From an uncultured Psychroserpens sp. (GTDB taxonomy: Bacteria; Bacteroidota; Bacteroidia; Flavobacteriales; Flavobacteriaceae), in contig CANKZZ010000004.1 in NCBI GenBank assembly GCA_947488655.1, positions 248,001 through 312,000 of the forward strand: a stretch of 64,000 nucleotides of DNA, given 5' to 3'. Below, piece after piece: positions 28,196-39,429 of the stretch. Under the pieces are notes generated by a model. The model did no database searches and had not been told where the DNA came from. It saw only the letters and a program-made list of their open reading frames with translations. Position numbers and translations under genes: made by a program. Positions within the stretch are counted from its first letter, which is position 1. Every line of letters begins with the position of its first letter.

Positions 28196-30028
28196 TTATT
28201 CAAAACTTTGCATATCTACTAACTTTTTATAGATACCATTTTTTATTATAAGTTCATTATGAGTGCCTTGCTCTGCAATTTCACCTTTATGCATTACAAT
28301 AATTTCATCTGCATTTTGAATGGTAGATAAACGGTGTGCTATGATTATAGATGTTCTATTTTTCATCATCTTTTCTAATGCATCTTGAACTAAGCGTTCG
28401 CTTTCTGTATCAAGTGCAGATGTAGCTTCATCTAAAATCATTATTGGTGGATTTTTAAGAACTGCTCTTGCAATACTTAAACGTTGTTGTTGACCGCCAG
28501 AAAGTTTGCCTCCAGAATCTCCAATATTTGTTTCAATGCCTTTAGGTAAATCTTTTACAAATTCCCATGCATTGGCAATTTGTAAAGCTTCAACGATTTC
28601 CTCGTCTGTGGCATTTTCCTTTCCAATGAGAATATTGTTTTTTACTGTATCATTAAAGAGAATAGAGTCTTGTGTGACTAATCCCATTAAGCTACGTAAC
28701 GAGTGCTTGGTTAGTGACCTTATGTCTTGACCATCTATAGCAATATGTCCTTCATTAACGTCGTAAAAACGAGTAACGAGGTTGGCTATAGTTGATTTAC
28801 CGCTACCAGATTGTCCAACAAGTGCAACACTTTTTCCTTTAGGTACTTTTATAGAAAAGTTTTTTAAGACCAAATCATCTTCATATTTAAATGAAATGTT
28901 GTTAATGCCAATTTCCGAAGTAAAATCTGATTTAATTATAGCATCGTTGGTATCTTCTAAGCTACTTTTTGTTTCTATAATTTCTAGTACACGATCTGCT
29001 GCTGCATTACCTCTTTTAACACTGTAGGAAGCTTTACTTATTGCTTTTGCAGGTGTTAAAATTTGATAGGCTAGAGCCATAAAACCTATAAAAGCTCCTC
29101 CAGAAAGAGTTTTGTCTATTAATACCATGCTACCACCATACCAGAGTAGGGTTGCAATGGTTACAATACCTAAAAACTCACTTGTTGGTGATGCTAAATT
29201 TTGACGATTTATCAATTGGTTTGAAAATCCAAAAAATCGTTGAGTAGAGTTTTTAAATTTTGAAATAAAACTAGACTCTGCATTAAAGCCTTTAATAACT
29301 TTTAAACCGCCAAGGGTTTCTTCTAAAGTAGATAAAAATACTCCTTGCTCACTTTGAACGTTTTCCGAATGTTTTTTTAATTTTTTGCCAATTGCAGATA
29401 TTACAAATCCAGATACTGGTATAAATAAAAACACAAATATGGTGAGTTTTACACTGGTTAAAAACATCGCTATTATTGCAAATAGAATGGTCAATGGCTC
29501 TTTTACAATGAGTTCTAGAATTGATAATAGAGAGGTTTGTACTTCATTTACATCTCCAGAAATTCTTGCAATAATGTCTCCTTTCTTTTTCTCTGAAAAG
29601 AATGATATTGGGAGTCTTAGCGTCTTTTCATAAATTTCATTCCTAAGATCCTTTAAAACTCCATTACGTAAAAATGTGATGTAATAGAGTCCTAAGTAAT
29701 TGAATAAATTTTTAAGTAAAAAAAGAGATATTATTATGATAATCATAAAGGTTAATGTTGCCTTGGGACCATCTACTTCTAATTTATTGGTAACAAAAAA
29801 ATTGAAGTAATCTACTATTTTATCTTTTGAAAAATAATCTCCAAACCCTAAAAACTCTGGCTCAATGTATTCTTTTTTAGTCTCATTAAATAAGATGTTA
29901 ATCATTGGCATTAATGATACCATGGCTAGCGTGCCAAACAGAGCATAGAAGACATTGCAAATTATATTTAATATTGCAAAGCGTTTATAGGGAACTATAA
30001 ATCTTAAAAGTTTTTTTATATAATTCAT
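28196..30028 (-). CDS. ABC transporter, fused permease-ATPase (MsbA-like)
   Basis: VALVGQSGSGKSTIANLV, LSGGQQQRLSIARAVLKNPPIMILDEATSALD. Confidence 0.93.
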   Translation of the reverse strand: MNYIKKLLRFIVPYKRFAILNIICNVFYALFGTLAMVSLMPMINILFNETKKEYIEPEFLGFGDYFSKDKIVDYFNFFVTNKLEVDGPKATLTFMIIIIISLFLLKNLFNYLGLYYITFLRNGVLKDLRNEIYEKTLRLPISFFSEKKKGDIIARISGDVNEVQTSLLSILELIVKEPLTILFAIIAMFLTSVKLTIFVFLFIPVSGFVISAIGKKLKKHSENVQSEQGVFLSTLEETLGGLKVIKGFNAESSFISKFKNSTQRFFGFSNQLINRQNLASPTSEFLGIVTIATLLWYGGSMVLIDKTLSGGAFIGFMALAYQILTPAKAISKASYSVKRGNAAADRVLEIIETKSSLEDTNDAIIKSDFTSEIGINNISFKYEDDLVLKNFSIKVPKGKSVALVGQSGSGKSTIANLVTRFYDVNEGHIAIDGQDIRSLTKHSLRSLMGLVTQDSILFNDTVKNNILIGKENATDEEIVEALQIANAWEFVKDLPKGIETNIGDSGGKLSGGQQQRLSIARAVLKNPPIMILDEATSALDTESERLVQDALEKMMKNRTSIIIAHRLSTIQNADEIIVMHKGEIAEQGTHNELIIKNGIYKKLVDMQSFE

Positions 30029-31758
30029 TAATTGAGTTTCATATCCTTAAGGATAGCATCGATACGATCTTCCAATTTTTGTTCCGTAGCTTTAAATGCT
30101 GACACATTGTCTAGCGTTGTATTTACACTAATGTAAAACTTTATTTTTGGTTCTGTACCACTCGGTCTTAGTGCTATTTTTGTTCCATCCTCTGTATAAT
30201 AGATTAATACATTAGATTTTGGGATGTCTATGGTTTTATTGGTATTATTGATAACGTCTTTCTCTATAGATAATTGATAATCTTCAACTTTAACCACTTT
30301 AGAGCCATTAACTTCTTTTAAAGGATTCTCACGAGCATCAATCATCATTTGTTTAATTTCTTGAGCGCCTTCAATACCTTTTTTAGTTATTGATACGAGA
30401 CGTTCTTTATAAAATCCATGCTCAACATATAAATCAATTAAAGATTCATACATTGTTTTGTTATTGGCTTTTGCTTGAGCTGCAATTTCGCAGGCTAAAA
30501 GGGTAGAGGTGACAGCATCTTTATCTCTAACAAAGTCGCCAACCATAAATCCAAAACTTTCTTCTCCACCACCAATGAAATCCATAGTAGGAAAATCTTT
30601 AATCATTTTAGCAATCCACTTAAATCCTGTTAAACCTATTTTGCATTCTACATTATATGCCTTAGCTAAAACAGACATCATTGGAGTAGAAACAATTGTA
30701 GATCCAATAAATTGATTGCCATTAATTTTATTGGCTTTTTTCCATTGTTTTAACAGGAAATCTGTCATTAATAACATGGTTTGATTACCATTAAGAATTA
30801 CTAAGTGGCCTTCTAAGTTTCTAACAACGACTCCTAGACGATCACAATCTGGATCTGTACCAATAACAATATCACCATCTACTTTGTTGGCTAATTCTAT
30901 AGCCAATTTTAATGCTTCTGGTTCTTCTGGATTTGGCGATACTACCGTTGGGAAATCTCCATTTGGCTCACGTTGCTCTTCAACTATACTAACATTAGTA
31001 TAGCCTGCTCGCCTTAAGGTTTCTGGTATAGCGGTAATAGACGTGCCATGTAATGATGTAAAAACAACATTAAGATTTTCTCTAGCTGCTTTTGAGGTAT
31101 CAAAACTCCCGTTTTTTACAGATTGATCAATAAAAACATCATCAACTTCTTTACCTATATATTTAATTTTATCCTCGTTGGCTTCAAATTTTATTTCATC
31201 GTAGGCTAGACTGTTTATCTCTGCAATAATTTCTGCATCTTGAGGTGGTACTAACTGTCCGCCATCTTGCCAATACACTTTATATCCATTATACTCTGGC
31301 GGATTATGAGATGCTGTTAAAACAATACCACAATGGCAATTAAGATGTTTTAGAGCAAATGATAGTTCTGGAGTAGGACGTAAGTCTTCAAATAAGTAAA
31401 CTTGTATATCGTTAGCAGAAAACACATTGGCAACCACTTTTGCTAATGATTTACTATTGTGTCTACAATCGTACGCAATGGCAACTTTTAAAGTTTCCGA
31501 AGGAAATTGAGCTTTCATATAATTGCTTAAGCCTTGCGTATTTTTTCCTAATGTGTATTTGTTAATTCGGTTGGTCCCAACTCCCATAATGCCACGCATT
31601 CCGCCAGTTCCAAACTCAAGGTCTTTATAAAAACTCTCATTAAGATCTTTGGTGTTGTTAGCAATTAAATCTTTTATTTTATTTTGAGTGTCTTGATCAA
31701 AAGTTGGTGTTAACCAAGAGTTTACGCGTTCTAGTAATTGTGGTTCTATGTGTGTCAT
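30028..31758 (-). CDS. phospho-sugar mutase (phosphoglucomutase/phosphomannomutase)
   Basis: [59 protein letters not shown]. Confidence 0.94.
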   Translation of the reverse strand: MTHIEPQLLERVNSWLTPTFDQDTQNKIKDLIANNTKDLNESFYKDLEFGTGGMRGIMGVGTNRINKYTLGKNTQGLSNYMKAQFPSETLKVAIAYDCRHNSKSLAKVVANVFSANDIQVYLFEDLRPTPELSFALKHLNCHCGIVLTASHNPPEYNGYKVYWQDGGQLVPPQDAEIIAEINSLAYDEIKFEANEDKIKYIGKEVDDVFIDQSVKNGSFDTSKAARENLNVVFTSLHGTSITAIPETLRRAGYTNVSIVEEQREPNGDFPTVVSPNPEEPEALKLAIELANKVDGDIVIGTDPDCDRLGVVVRNLEGHLVILNGNQTMLLMTDFLLKQWKKANKINGNQFIGSTIVSTPMMSVLAKAYNVECKIGLTGFKWIAKMIKDFPTMDFIGGGEESFGFMVGDFVRDKDAVTSTLLACEIAAQAKANNKTMYESLIDLYVEHGFYKERLVSITKKGIEGAQEIKQMMIDARENPLKEVNGSKVVKVEDYQLSIEKDVINNTNKTIDIPKSNVLIYYTEDGTKIALRPSGTEPKIKFYISVNTTLDNVSAFKATEQKLEDRIDAILKDMKLN

Positions 31759-31834
31759 TTGATATGTTTATTAATGTAAAAATACGTAATTCAATAATTT
31801 TGAAGAGCTCAGCAAGTATTTAATACGTTGGTTT

Positions 31835-32782
31835 TTAAAAATTAAGTTCTTGCTTAATTAAATAGCGACTACTATTTCGTTTGGAGCGTAAAATAAGTTC
31901 TCCTAAAAATCCAGCTACAAAGAACTGAGATCCTAAAATCATAGTTGTTAATGCAATATAGAATTGCGGACGCTCAGTAATTAATCGCCCTGTTTGATTT
32001 AAAAATAATTTGTCTATTCCAAGATACATTGCAAATACAAGTCCTACAGCAAGCATAAGAACGCCTAAAGCGCCAAATAAGTGCATTGGTCTTTTGCCAA
32101 AACGGGACAGAAACCAAATCGTAATTAAATCTAAGAAACCGTTTATAAAACGATCCATTCCAAATTTAGTTACTCCATATTTTCTAGCCTGATGTTGTAC
32201 AACTTTCTCACCAATTTTAGTAAATCCTGCATTTTTTGCAAGTACAGGTATGTATCGATGCATTTCGCCATTAACATCTATATTTTTAACCACATTATTG
32301 TTGTAGGCTTTAAGACCACAATTAAAGTCGTTAAGCTTTACGCCAGAGGTGCGTCTTGCTGCCCAATTAAATAGTTTTGAAGGTAAGTTTTTGGAAATTA
32401 CCGAATCGTATCGCTTCTTTTTCCAGCCAGAAACTAAATCAAATTTATCAACTACAATCATGTTGTAGAGTTCTGGGATTTCTTCAGGATTGTCTTGTAA
32501 ATCGGCATCCATTGTAATGACAACATCTCCTTCGGCTTTTGCGAAACCTGCATGCAACGCTTGAGATTTACCAAAATTTTTAAGAAAACGAATTCCTTTT
32601 ACGTTATCATCTTTTTGAGAAAGAGACATTATAATTGACCAAGAATCGTCTGTACTACCATCATCAATAAAAATGATTTCATACGAAAAACGATTGGATT
32701 GCATGACTTTTGCAATCCAATCGTGTAATTCTGTTAATGAGTCTTGTTCGTTAAGTAGTGGTATGACTACTGATATATTCAT
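31835..32782 (-). CDS. glycosyltransferase family 2 (DPM/undecaprenyl-type)
   Basis: SVVIPLLNEQDSL, FIDDGSTDDSW, VITMDADLQDNPEEIP; C-terminal TMs. Confidence 0.92.
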   Translation of the reverse strand: MNISVVIPLLNEQDSLTELHDWIAKVMQSNRFSYEIIFIDDGSTDDSWSIIMSLSQKDDNVKGIRFLKNFGKSQALHAGFAKAEGDVVITMDADLQDNPEEIPELYNMIVVDKFDLVSGWKKKRYDSVISKNLPSKLFNWAARRTSGVKLNDFNCGLKAYNNNVVKNIDVNGEMHRYIPVLAKNAGFTKIGEKVVQHQARKYGVTKFGMDRFINGFLDLITIWFLSRFGKRPMHLFGALGVLMLAVGLVFAMYLGIDKLFLNQTGRLITERPQFYIALTTMILGSQFFVAGFLGELILRSKRNSSRYLIKQELNF

Positions 32783-32840
32783 TTAGTGCTTTTGAAAATT
32801 TAATACTTCAAAAATACTGAAATTATTTAAGCTCTATAGA

Positions 32841-33353
32841 TTATTTGCTTTTCATCACTAATCCGCCAATTAAAGACCAGATAAGTCCAAAAAACGCACT
32901 ACCAGCAATCCAAAATGCAGAGCCAATTAATGGACTCATCATTTTTTCTACCCATACCATTTGTTGGTCTACTTGATCTTCGGTAAAATTAGGATTTTCA
33001 AGCATCTTATCTCTAACAACTTCTTTCATTTGTCCCATAAATTCAGGATCTATGATATAATTAAAAATCATACCATAAATAATGTAAACTATAGCACTAA
33101 TTATTGCAATTATAACTCCTACTTTAATAGCTTCACCCAATGATAAAGAATTTGCATTATGAGCTTTGTATTTACTTATAGCATAAAAAATTATAACAGG
33201 GAAAATAATATAGTAAGTGTATTGTGGCCATTGTGCACCTTCTAAAGTTTGACCAGTTACATAGCCAATTACTGATAAAGCAATCATTACAACACCCAAT
33301 ATGATGCCATAATTCATACCAAATTTACCTGTAGACATTTTTTGTGTTTCCAT
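32841..33353 (-). CDS. DUF4199-like membrane protein
   Basis: Four hydrophobic segments and GEAIKVGVIIAIISAIVYIIYGMIFNYIIDPEF. Confidence 0.65.
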   Translation of the reverse strand: METQKMSTGKFGMNYGIILGVVMIALSVIGYVTGQTLEGAQWPQYTYYIIFPVIIFYAISKYKAHNANSLSLGEAIKVGVIIAIISAIVYIIYGMIFNYIIDPEFMGQMKEVVRDKMLENPNFTEDQVDQQMVWVEKMMSPLIGSAFWIAGSAFFGLIWSLIGGLVMKSK

Positions 33354-33515
33354 AATTTTAGTTGATTATTTAGTTAATATAATTGGTTAGTATATATTTG
33401 TTTTAAAACGTTACATTTTTCTTCGGAATAAAAAAAGAAATAATTTATTGGTAATTTACAAAAATTACTTAAATTTGCACCTCCAAAATAGTAAGGAATT
33501 TTAAAGTTAAAAGAG

Positions 33516-33767
33516 ATGAGAAAAGGAATACATCCAGAAAATTATAGATTAGTAGCATTTAAAGATATGTCTAACGAAGACGTGTTTTTAACTAAATCTA
33601 CTGCTGAGACAAGTGAAACAATTGAAGTTGATGGTGTTGAATATCCAGTGGTTAAATTGGAAATTTCTAGAACATCTCACCCTTTTTACACTGGTAAATC
33701 TAAATTAGTAGATACAGCAGGTCGTATTGATAAGTTCAAAAACAAATACGCTAAGTTTAAGAAATAA
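33516..33767 (+). CDS. rpmE2: 50S ribosomal protein L31 type B
   Basis: [29 protein letters not shown]...[25 protein letters not shown]. Confidence 0.95.
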   Translation: MRKGIHPENYRLVAFKDMSNEDVFLTKSTAETSETIEVDGVEYPVVKLEISRTSHPFYTGKSKLVDTAGRIDKFKNKYAKFKK

Positions 33768-33788
33768 GCTTAGATTTATAATAGATAC

Positions 33789-33821
33789 AAAGCCTTCAGG
33801 ATTTTTCTCGAAGGCTTTTTT
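33789..33821 (+). terminator. intrinsic terminator of rpmE2
   Basis: AAAGCCTTC...GAAGGCTTT + T-run. Confidence 0.75.
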
Positions 33822-33915
33822 GTTGTCTATAATTAATCTATTTTTGATGTATAATTTAATTTATAAGTTTGAGGGAGACTCTTCTAACTTCTAATTACTA
33901 ACGTCTTATTTTATT

Positions 33916-35091
33916 ATGAATTATATTCTATTTGATGGTCCTTCACGAAATAACCTTTTGCCATTTACTTTTACGAGACCAGTTGCCGATATTAGAGTTG
34001 GGATACTTACCATAAGAGAAAAATGGGAAAATCATTTGGGATCTACAATTACGACAATTACAGAAGATTATCTCTCTGAAAAATATCCGATGGTAGAGTT
34101 AGAAGAAAATGTGATGATAAATGCATCGTATTTACCAAATGCAACATTGGTTCATTTAATTAAAGACTTAGGAGCAAATCAAGCAATTTTTTCGGGAGAA
34201 GATGTTATAGCATTTTATGCTAAAGAATCTCAAGAAGAAATAAATTTTGATACTTACGAAGCTATTGAGTATAACGAAGATGTCTTAAAAATAGAACATA
34301 CTTGGGATATTTTTACCTTTAATGGTGATGCAATTAAGGCAGATTTTGATTTTCTTACCCAAGACAGACAATCACAGCCTATACCAAGTTCGTGTAACAT
34401 TATAGGTGCAGAACACATATTTATAGAAGAAGGTGCTACTTTAGAATTTGCAACCTTAAATGCCAGCTCTGGTCCAATTTATATAGGTAAAGATGCAGAG
34501 GTTATGGAAGGTAGTTTAATTAGAGGTCCATTTGCGCTTTGTGAACATGCAACCGTAAAATTAGGTGCTAAAATTTATGGACCAACTACCGTTGGACCTC
34601 ATAGTAAAGTTGGAGGAGAAGTTAATAACTCTGTGATTTTTGGGTATTCTAATAAGGGTCACGATGGCTTTTTAGGAAACTCTGTATTAGGAGAATGGTG
34701 TAACCTTGGAGCAGATACAAATAATTCTAATCTTAAAAATAATTATGCCGAAGTACGACTTTGGGATTATGATACCGAAGGTTTTGCAAAAACAGGACTA
34801 CAATTTTGTGGGCTCATGATGGGAGATCATAGTAAATGCGGAATTAACACCATGTTTAATACTGGTACAGTTGTTGGAGTTAGTGCAAATATCTTTGGCA
34901 GTGGATTTCCAAGAAATTTTGTGTCAAGTTTTTCTTGGGGAGGAAACTCAGGCTTTACAACATATCTAACTAAAAAAGCGTTTGAAGTAGCTGAGGTTGT
35001 TATGAAACGTAGAGATATAGAGTTTACAGAAGTAGATAAAAAGATATTAGAGCACGTTTTTGAGGAGACAAAAAAATGGAGAAAAAGTTAA
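33916..35091 (+). CDS. GlmU-family putative sugar nucleotidyltransferase
   Basis: LFDGPSRNNLLPFTFTRPVADIRVGILTIREKW; left-handed beta-helix repeats. Confidence 0.85.
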   Translation: MNYILFDGPSRNNLLPFTFTRPVADIRVGILTIREKWENHLGSTITTITEDYLSEKYPMVELEENVMINASYLPNATLVHLIKDLGANQAIFSGEDVIAFYAKESQEEINFDTYEAIEYNEDVLKIEHTWDIFTFNGDAIKADFDFLTQDRQSQPIPSSCNIIGAEHIFIEEGATLEFATLNASSGPIYIGKDAEVMEGSLIRGPFALCEHATVKLGAKIYGPTTVGPHSKVGGEVNNSVIFGYSNKGHDGFLGNSVLGEWCNLGADTNNSNLKNNYAEVRLWDYDTEGFAKTGLQFCGLMMGDHSKCGINTMFNTGTVVGVSANIFGSGFPRNFVSSFSWGGNSGFTTYLTKKAFEVAEVVMKRRDIEFTEVDKKILEHVFEETKKWRKS

Positions 35092-35108
35092 TTTTAAAAT
35101 ATAAAAAC

Positions 35109-36008
35109 ATGAAGTTTATTAGCCTTATCACCTTATTATTGGCATTAAATTTTGGGTTTGCCCAAACCTATTCAATAAAAAATCTTGAGCTTAACGACGA
35201 TAAAAGTCAATATGGTGTAGTTTTTTATAAAGGAGACAAAGTCTATTACACATCTTACATGTTAGATAATAGAAATAAAGCAAGACGTGATAATGACAAA
35301 CGTTTAATCTTTACCATGTTTGAAGGAGAAATGACTAGTGACGGTGAGATTATAAACCCTAAACAGTTTAATAAGTCAGAGAAATTTGTATTTAATACCT
35401 CAAGCGCTGGTTTTAGTAAAGATGGCAAGTACATGTACATTACAACTAACTTTATGAAACGTGGTAAATCTTACAAAAGAAAATTAAAGTCTATTAATTT
35501 AAATATCCAAAGGGGAGAATATATAGAAGGTCGCGGTTGGACAAATTTTGAACCACTACCATTTTGCAAACCTAATTATAATTATGGTCATGCTACATTA
35601 AGTCCAGATGGATCAACAATGTATTTTACGTCTAATGCAGATGGAGCGCATGGTCAAACCGATTTGTTTAAAGTAAAAATTCTTGGTAATGGAGAATATG
35701 GTGAGGTAGAAAACTTAGGAAAAAAAATTAATTCGCCTAGAAAGGACATGTTTCCTTTTGTGAGCAATGATAACATTCTATACTTTGCATCAGATCGTGT
35801 TGGAGGAAAAGGAGGTTTAGATATTTATAGCTATGACCTTAATGGAGACCCAGAAACGACTGAGCCAATTAACTTACCACCACCTATAAATAGTAGAAGT
35901 GACGATTTTTGTTATATCATAAACGACGATGGCACAAATGGTTATTTTTCTTCTAGACGACCAAAAGGTAAAGGAGAAGATGATATTTATTTTTTTACTC
36001 TAGAGTAG
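35109..36008 (+). CDS. secreted PD40/WD40-like beta-propeller protein
   Basis: Signal peptide LITLLLALNFGFAQ; NYGHATLSPDGSTMYFTSNADGAHGQTDLF, MFPFVSNDNILYFASDRVGGKGGLDIY. Confidence 0.8.
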   Translation: MKFISLITLLLALNFGFAQTYSIKNLELNDDKSQYGVVFYKGDKVYYTSYMLDNRNKARRDNDKRLIFTMFEGEMTSDGEIINPKQFNKSEKFVFNTSSAGFSKDGKYMYITTNFMKRGKSYKRKLKSINLNIQRGEYIEGRGWTNFEPLPFCKPNYNYGHATLSPDGSTMYFTSNADGAHGQTDLFKVKILGNGEYGEVENLGKKINSPRKDMFPFVSNDNILYFASDRVGGKGGLDIYSYDLNGDPETTEPINLPPPINSRSDDFCYIINDDGTNGYFSSRRPKGKGEDDIYFFTLE

Positions 36009-37608
36009 TCTTTTTTACGCGTTTTAAATCCAGCATATTAATAGGATTAATTCCTAAACCACTCACATTTTTTCTAGTAAAGCGAACAACTTCATCATAA
36101 AATAGTGTAACCACTGGTGCTTTAGACATTAATAAGCTATCCATTTTAGTATACATTGCCTCTCGTTGCTTTGTGTCTACAATAGTAAATGCTTCTTGGT
36201 ACCATCTATCAAATTGTTCACTCTTAAAATGCGTGTAATTTGGACCATTAGGTGCAAAATTTTTGCTAGAATACAGAGATAAATAGTTTTCGGCATCAGG
36301 ATAATCTGCAACCCAACTTGCTCTAAACATATCTAGTTTTCCATTAGCTTTAGCATCCTTTAATGTAGCAGCAGGTATAACATCTACGTTTACCATAATA
36401 CCAATTTTTTGAAGCTCACGCTGTATGTATTCACAAAAACTTAAATAATTACTTGTTGTTGTGATGGTTATTTCTGGATTAGAAATTCCTGTCTCTGCTT
36501 TAAATTGTTGCACTAATTGTTTTGCTTTCTCTGGCTCAAATGTAAAACCTATTGATTCATTATATCCAGGAAGTCCCTTTGGGATAAAACCACCATAAGC
36601 TGGAATTCCAATACCATTACGTAAATAGGTCATCATTTTTTGTTTATCAAACCCATAATTAATGGCTTGTCGTAAAAGGTTCGATTGCATTTCTAATACT
36701 TGAGATTCCATATAAAAACCTAAATACTCTGTGTTAAGGTATGGACCTCTAATCATATTTACATCGCTAGCATATTGCTCACGAAGGTTTCCTGTAGCAG
36801 TAAGAATTTCATCTTTGTAGGAGGCGTCTAAGCCAGAAACAAAGTCTATGTTACCTTGGGCAAATTGCAAAAACTCACTCTGCTTGTCTGGTAAAAAAGT
36901 AATGGCTACTGCCTCTAAATATGGTAGCTTTTCACCGGTTTCATCAGTTTCAAAATAATTTTTATTTCTTCGGAAAACGAGCTTCAAATTTTCTTCCCAT
37001 CGTTTAAACTGAAATGGTCCTGTACCTATTGGGTTTGCTCTAAAATCATTATTATAATGCTCTACAATTTCTTTTGGCACTACAGAGCAATATTTCATTG
37101 TTAATAACCCTAAAAATGCAGGAAAGGGCTGTGTAAGCTTTATTTGAAACAAAGTATCGTTTACAGCTTTAAATGTGTCTACTTTATTGAGTGTCCAACG
37201 TCCTGGTGATGCTATTTGTTTATCTAATAATCTATTAAAACTATACACCACATCAGATGCTATAACGGTTCTTGTCGAGTCTTTTCCGAAGCGTTTATGC
37301 TTATGGAATTTTACATCATTACGCAACGTAAACGAGTAGGTGAGTGCGTCATCAGAAATCGTCCAATCTTTTGCAATGCAAGGTTGTACATTGAGATCTT
37401 CATCCATTTGTACCAAACCGTTAAATAGTTGGTTAATTGCCCAATTATCTGCATTATCTTTTGCAAACGCAGGATCTAACGAGCCTATATTTTTATGTTC
37501 GTTGTATCTAAAAACAAGATGCTCTTTTTGGGTAGTTGTTTCATTTCCGCAGGAAAAAATATTTACTACCAAAAGCAATAAGAGTATGTATTTAAAAAGG
37601 TTGTTCAT
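35995..37608 (-). CDS. ABC transporter substrate-binding lipoprotein (oligopeptide/DppA family)
   Basis: Lipobox VVNIFSC; SBP_bac_5 features TYSFTLRNDVKFHKH..., ASDVVYSFNRLLD. Confidence 0.88.
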   Translation of the reverse strand: MNNLFKYILLLLLVVNIFSCGNETTTQKEHLVFRYNEHKNIGSLDPAFAKDNADNWAINQLFNGLVQMDEDLNVQPCIAKDWTISDDALTYSFTLRNDVKFHKHKRFGKDSTRTVIASDVVYSFNRLLDKQIASPGRWTLNKVDTFKAVNDTLFQIKLTQPFPAFLGLLTMKYCSVVPKEIVEHYNNDFRANPIGTGPFQFKRWEENLKLVFRRNKNYFETDETGEKLPYLEAVAITFLPDKQSEFLQFAQGNIDFVSGLDASYKDEILTATGNLREQYASDVNMIRGPYLNTEYLGFYMESQVLEMQSNLLRQAINYGFDKQKMMTYLRNGIGIPAYGGFIPKGLPGYNESIGFTFEPEKAKQLVQQFKAETGISNPEITITTTSNYLSFCEYIQRELQKIGIMVNVDVIPAATLKDAKANGKLDMFRASWVADYPDAENYLSLYSSKNFAPNGPNYTHFKSEQFDRWYQEAFTIVDTKQREAMYTKMDSLLMSKAPVVTLFYDEVVRFTRKNVSGLGINPINMLDLKRVKKTTLE

Positions 37609-37611
37609 AGA

Positions 37612-39417
37612 TTATCCTTCGGGTAATGATTTCCAGTTTTTAATAACGTTAGTGTATAAGTATATAAATAATATTCCGCAGAAAAATAAAACCCAACTCC
37701 AACCAAACTCAAAGAGATCAAATAGGGTATCGCATTTATAATAGGTTTTATAATAATTAATATCATTATCACAAATGTCTCTTTGATGCATGCTTATTAT
37801 TGAAATAATTAGCAATAGATATAATGGAAACCCTACTATTGAAATATTTAAGCAAATTGATACAATTAGTTTTTTAATCTTTTTATAAAAGGCAATTGGG
37901 ATTATTAAAATTAATGTAGCTAACGCTAACGTAAAATAGGCTACAAAGTAAAGCCCTAAATCTTCATTACTGTTAATCATATAAAAAATTAATGCAGTAA
38001 ACAGAGATATGGTTAGGGCGAGAACTCCAACAGTAATTATACTAAATAAAAGGTGCTTAAGTCCTGTAGTTCTAAAAATAAAAATGATGGTTGCTATCAT
38101 AAACGCTAGCCATATAAAAATGTGTATACCTTCTAACGGGTCACTGGCTTTGATACTTTCTATATTTTCAAAAACATTACGCAGTGCACTGTTTTGATAA
38201 TGATAGTTTGTGAGGTGGTTGTAATAAAACTCTTCGGTTTTTGTTCTGTCTACAGCTATTGGACTATCGTAAGCATATTTGCTTTTTTTGGTGTCTCTAA
38301 TAAAGTTTTTGACTTCAAAATTATTAGGATGGTACACTAAATCTAACCACTCATTTGCTGTTAGATTGTGATCAATTTTATAATTATTTGAGAATTTAAG
38401 AAAGTCTTCTAGTAGTTGTTCAATTTCGTCTTTATCATTACGTTTTAAGAGTTCATAATTACGTTTATTTCTTAATTGATGCCTTATAAAAAAAGATGTG
38501 TTGTAATTATAGTTATAATCGTAATCTAAATACTCATCATAATTATAATCGTATCTATAGTTATCGTCTTTTAAAGTGTCATTGGTAGATACAAAAAATG
38601 TAGAAGAAAAATTGTAATAACTAGGTTTTGCAGTTTTAATAAATGACTGCATATTTACAACTGTATCCTTAAAAAAATAAATTCTTGTAGAGTCTAAAGT
38701 CTCGCTGTAAACATAACCAGTATTAGTAGAAAGACTATCGTTGTCATCTCTAGATCTAACTTCTACACTAGCATTATATGGATCGTCGAGTGGTGTTTCT
38801 ACTTGGCGAAGAGAATAATATTGATAATTGTCATCTTCAAAAGTAAGATGTGGTTTTTCAAAATCTATAAATTTAGCATTGGTCTCGCAATACAAATTAT
38901 AGAATGGTTTTGGAAATCTACGTTTGTTAAGGGTATAGTCTTTAAGGTTTTCAGATAAAAATAAAGCTGCATCGTTAGCAATTTCGATTTCTTTATTAAC
39001 CTGTGCATCAGAATAAGTAGAACCAATATAAGTTTTTAAGCCATATTGATATGATATATAAAAGGTTGTACAACTAAATATTATTAATAAATAAGATAGA
39101 AATTGCCCAAACAACTTTATACGTGTTGTAGGATAAAAGTTTTTAAACGCATTATTTTTAAACATGAAAATGAGCCATGCTACTAAGAGCAAAATTGATA
39201 GAACTATTGATAAAAAAATAGAGCCATTCTCAAAGAATATTTGTTCTACAAAGCGCTCTTGTAACATTATGGGATTTACAAGTGTAAATAAACCAAATAC
39301 AAAAAATAAAAGATGTAGTATTAGAGCAATTGATAACATCCAAACCAATTTGGTATTCCATATTGTAGGGTAGCGCTCAAGTAAAAATTGATTGGTTTTA
39401 TATATAAATTTTTTCAT
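37612..39417 (-). CDS. large polytopic membrane protein of unknown function
   Basis: Several TM segments at both ends, long hydrophilic middle with DYNYDEYLDYDYNYNYN tract. Confidence 0.6.
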   Translation of the reverse strand: MKKFIYKTNQFLLERYPTIWNTKLVWMLSIALILHLLFFVFGLFTLVNPIMLQERFVEQIFFENGSIFLSIVLSILLLVAWLIFMFKNNAFKNFYPTTRIKLFGQFLSYLLIIFSCTTFYISYQYGLKTYIGSTYSDAQVNKEIEIANDAALFLSENLKDYTLNKRRFPKPFYNLYCETNAKFIDFEKPHLTFEDDNYQYYSLRQVETPLDDPYNASVEVRSRDDNDSLSTNTGYVYSETLDSTRIYFFKDTVVNMQSFIKTAKPSYYNFSSTFFVSTNDTLKDDNYRYDYNYDEYLDYDYNYNYNTSFFIRHQLRNKRNYELLKRNDKDEIEQLLEDFLKFSNNYKIDHNLTANEWLDLVYHPNNFEVKNFIRDTKKSKYAYDSPIAVDRTKTEEFYYNHLTNYHYQNSALRNVFENIESIKASDPLEGIHIFIWLAFMIATIIFIFRTTGLKHLLFSIITVGVLALTISLFTALIFYMINSNEDLGLYFVAYFTLALATLILIIPIAFYKKIKKLIVSICLNISIVGFPLYLLLIISIISMHQRDICDNDINYYKTYYKCDTLFDLFEFGWSWVLFFCGILFIYLYTNVIKNWKSLPEG

Positions 39418-39429
39418 TTTGACGCGAGA

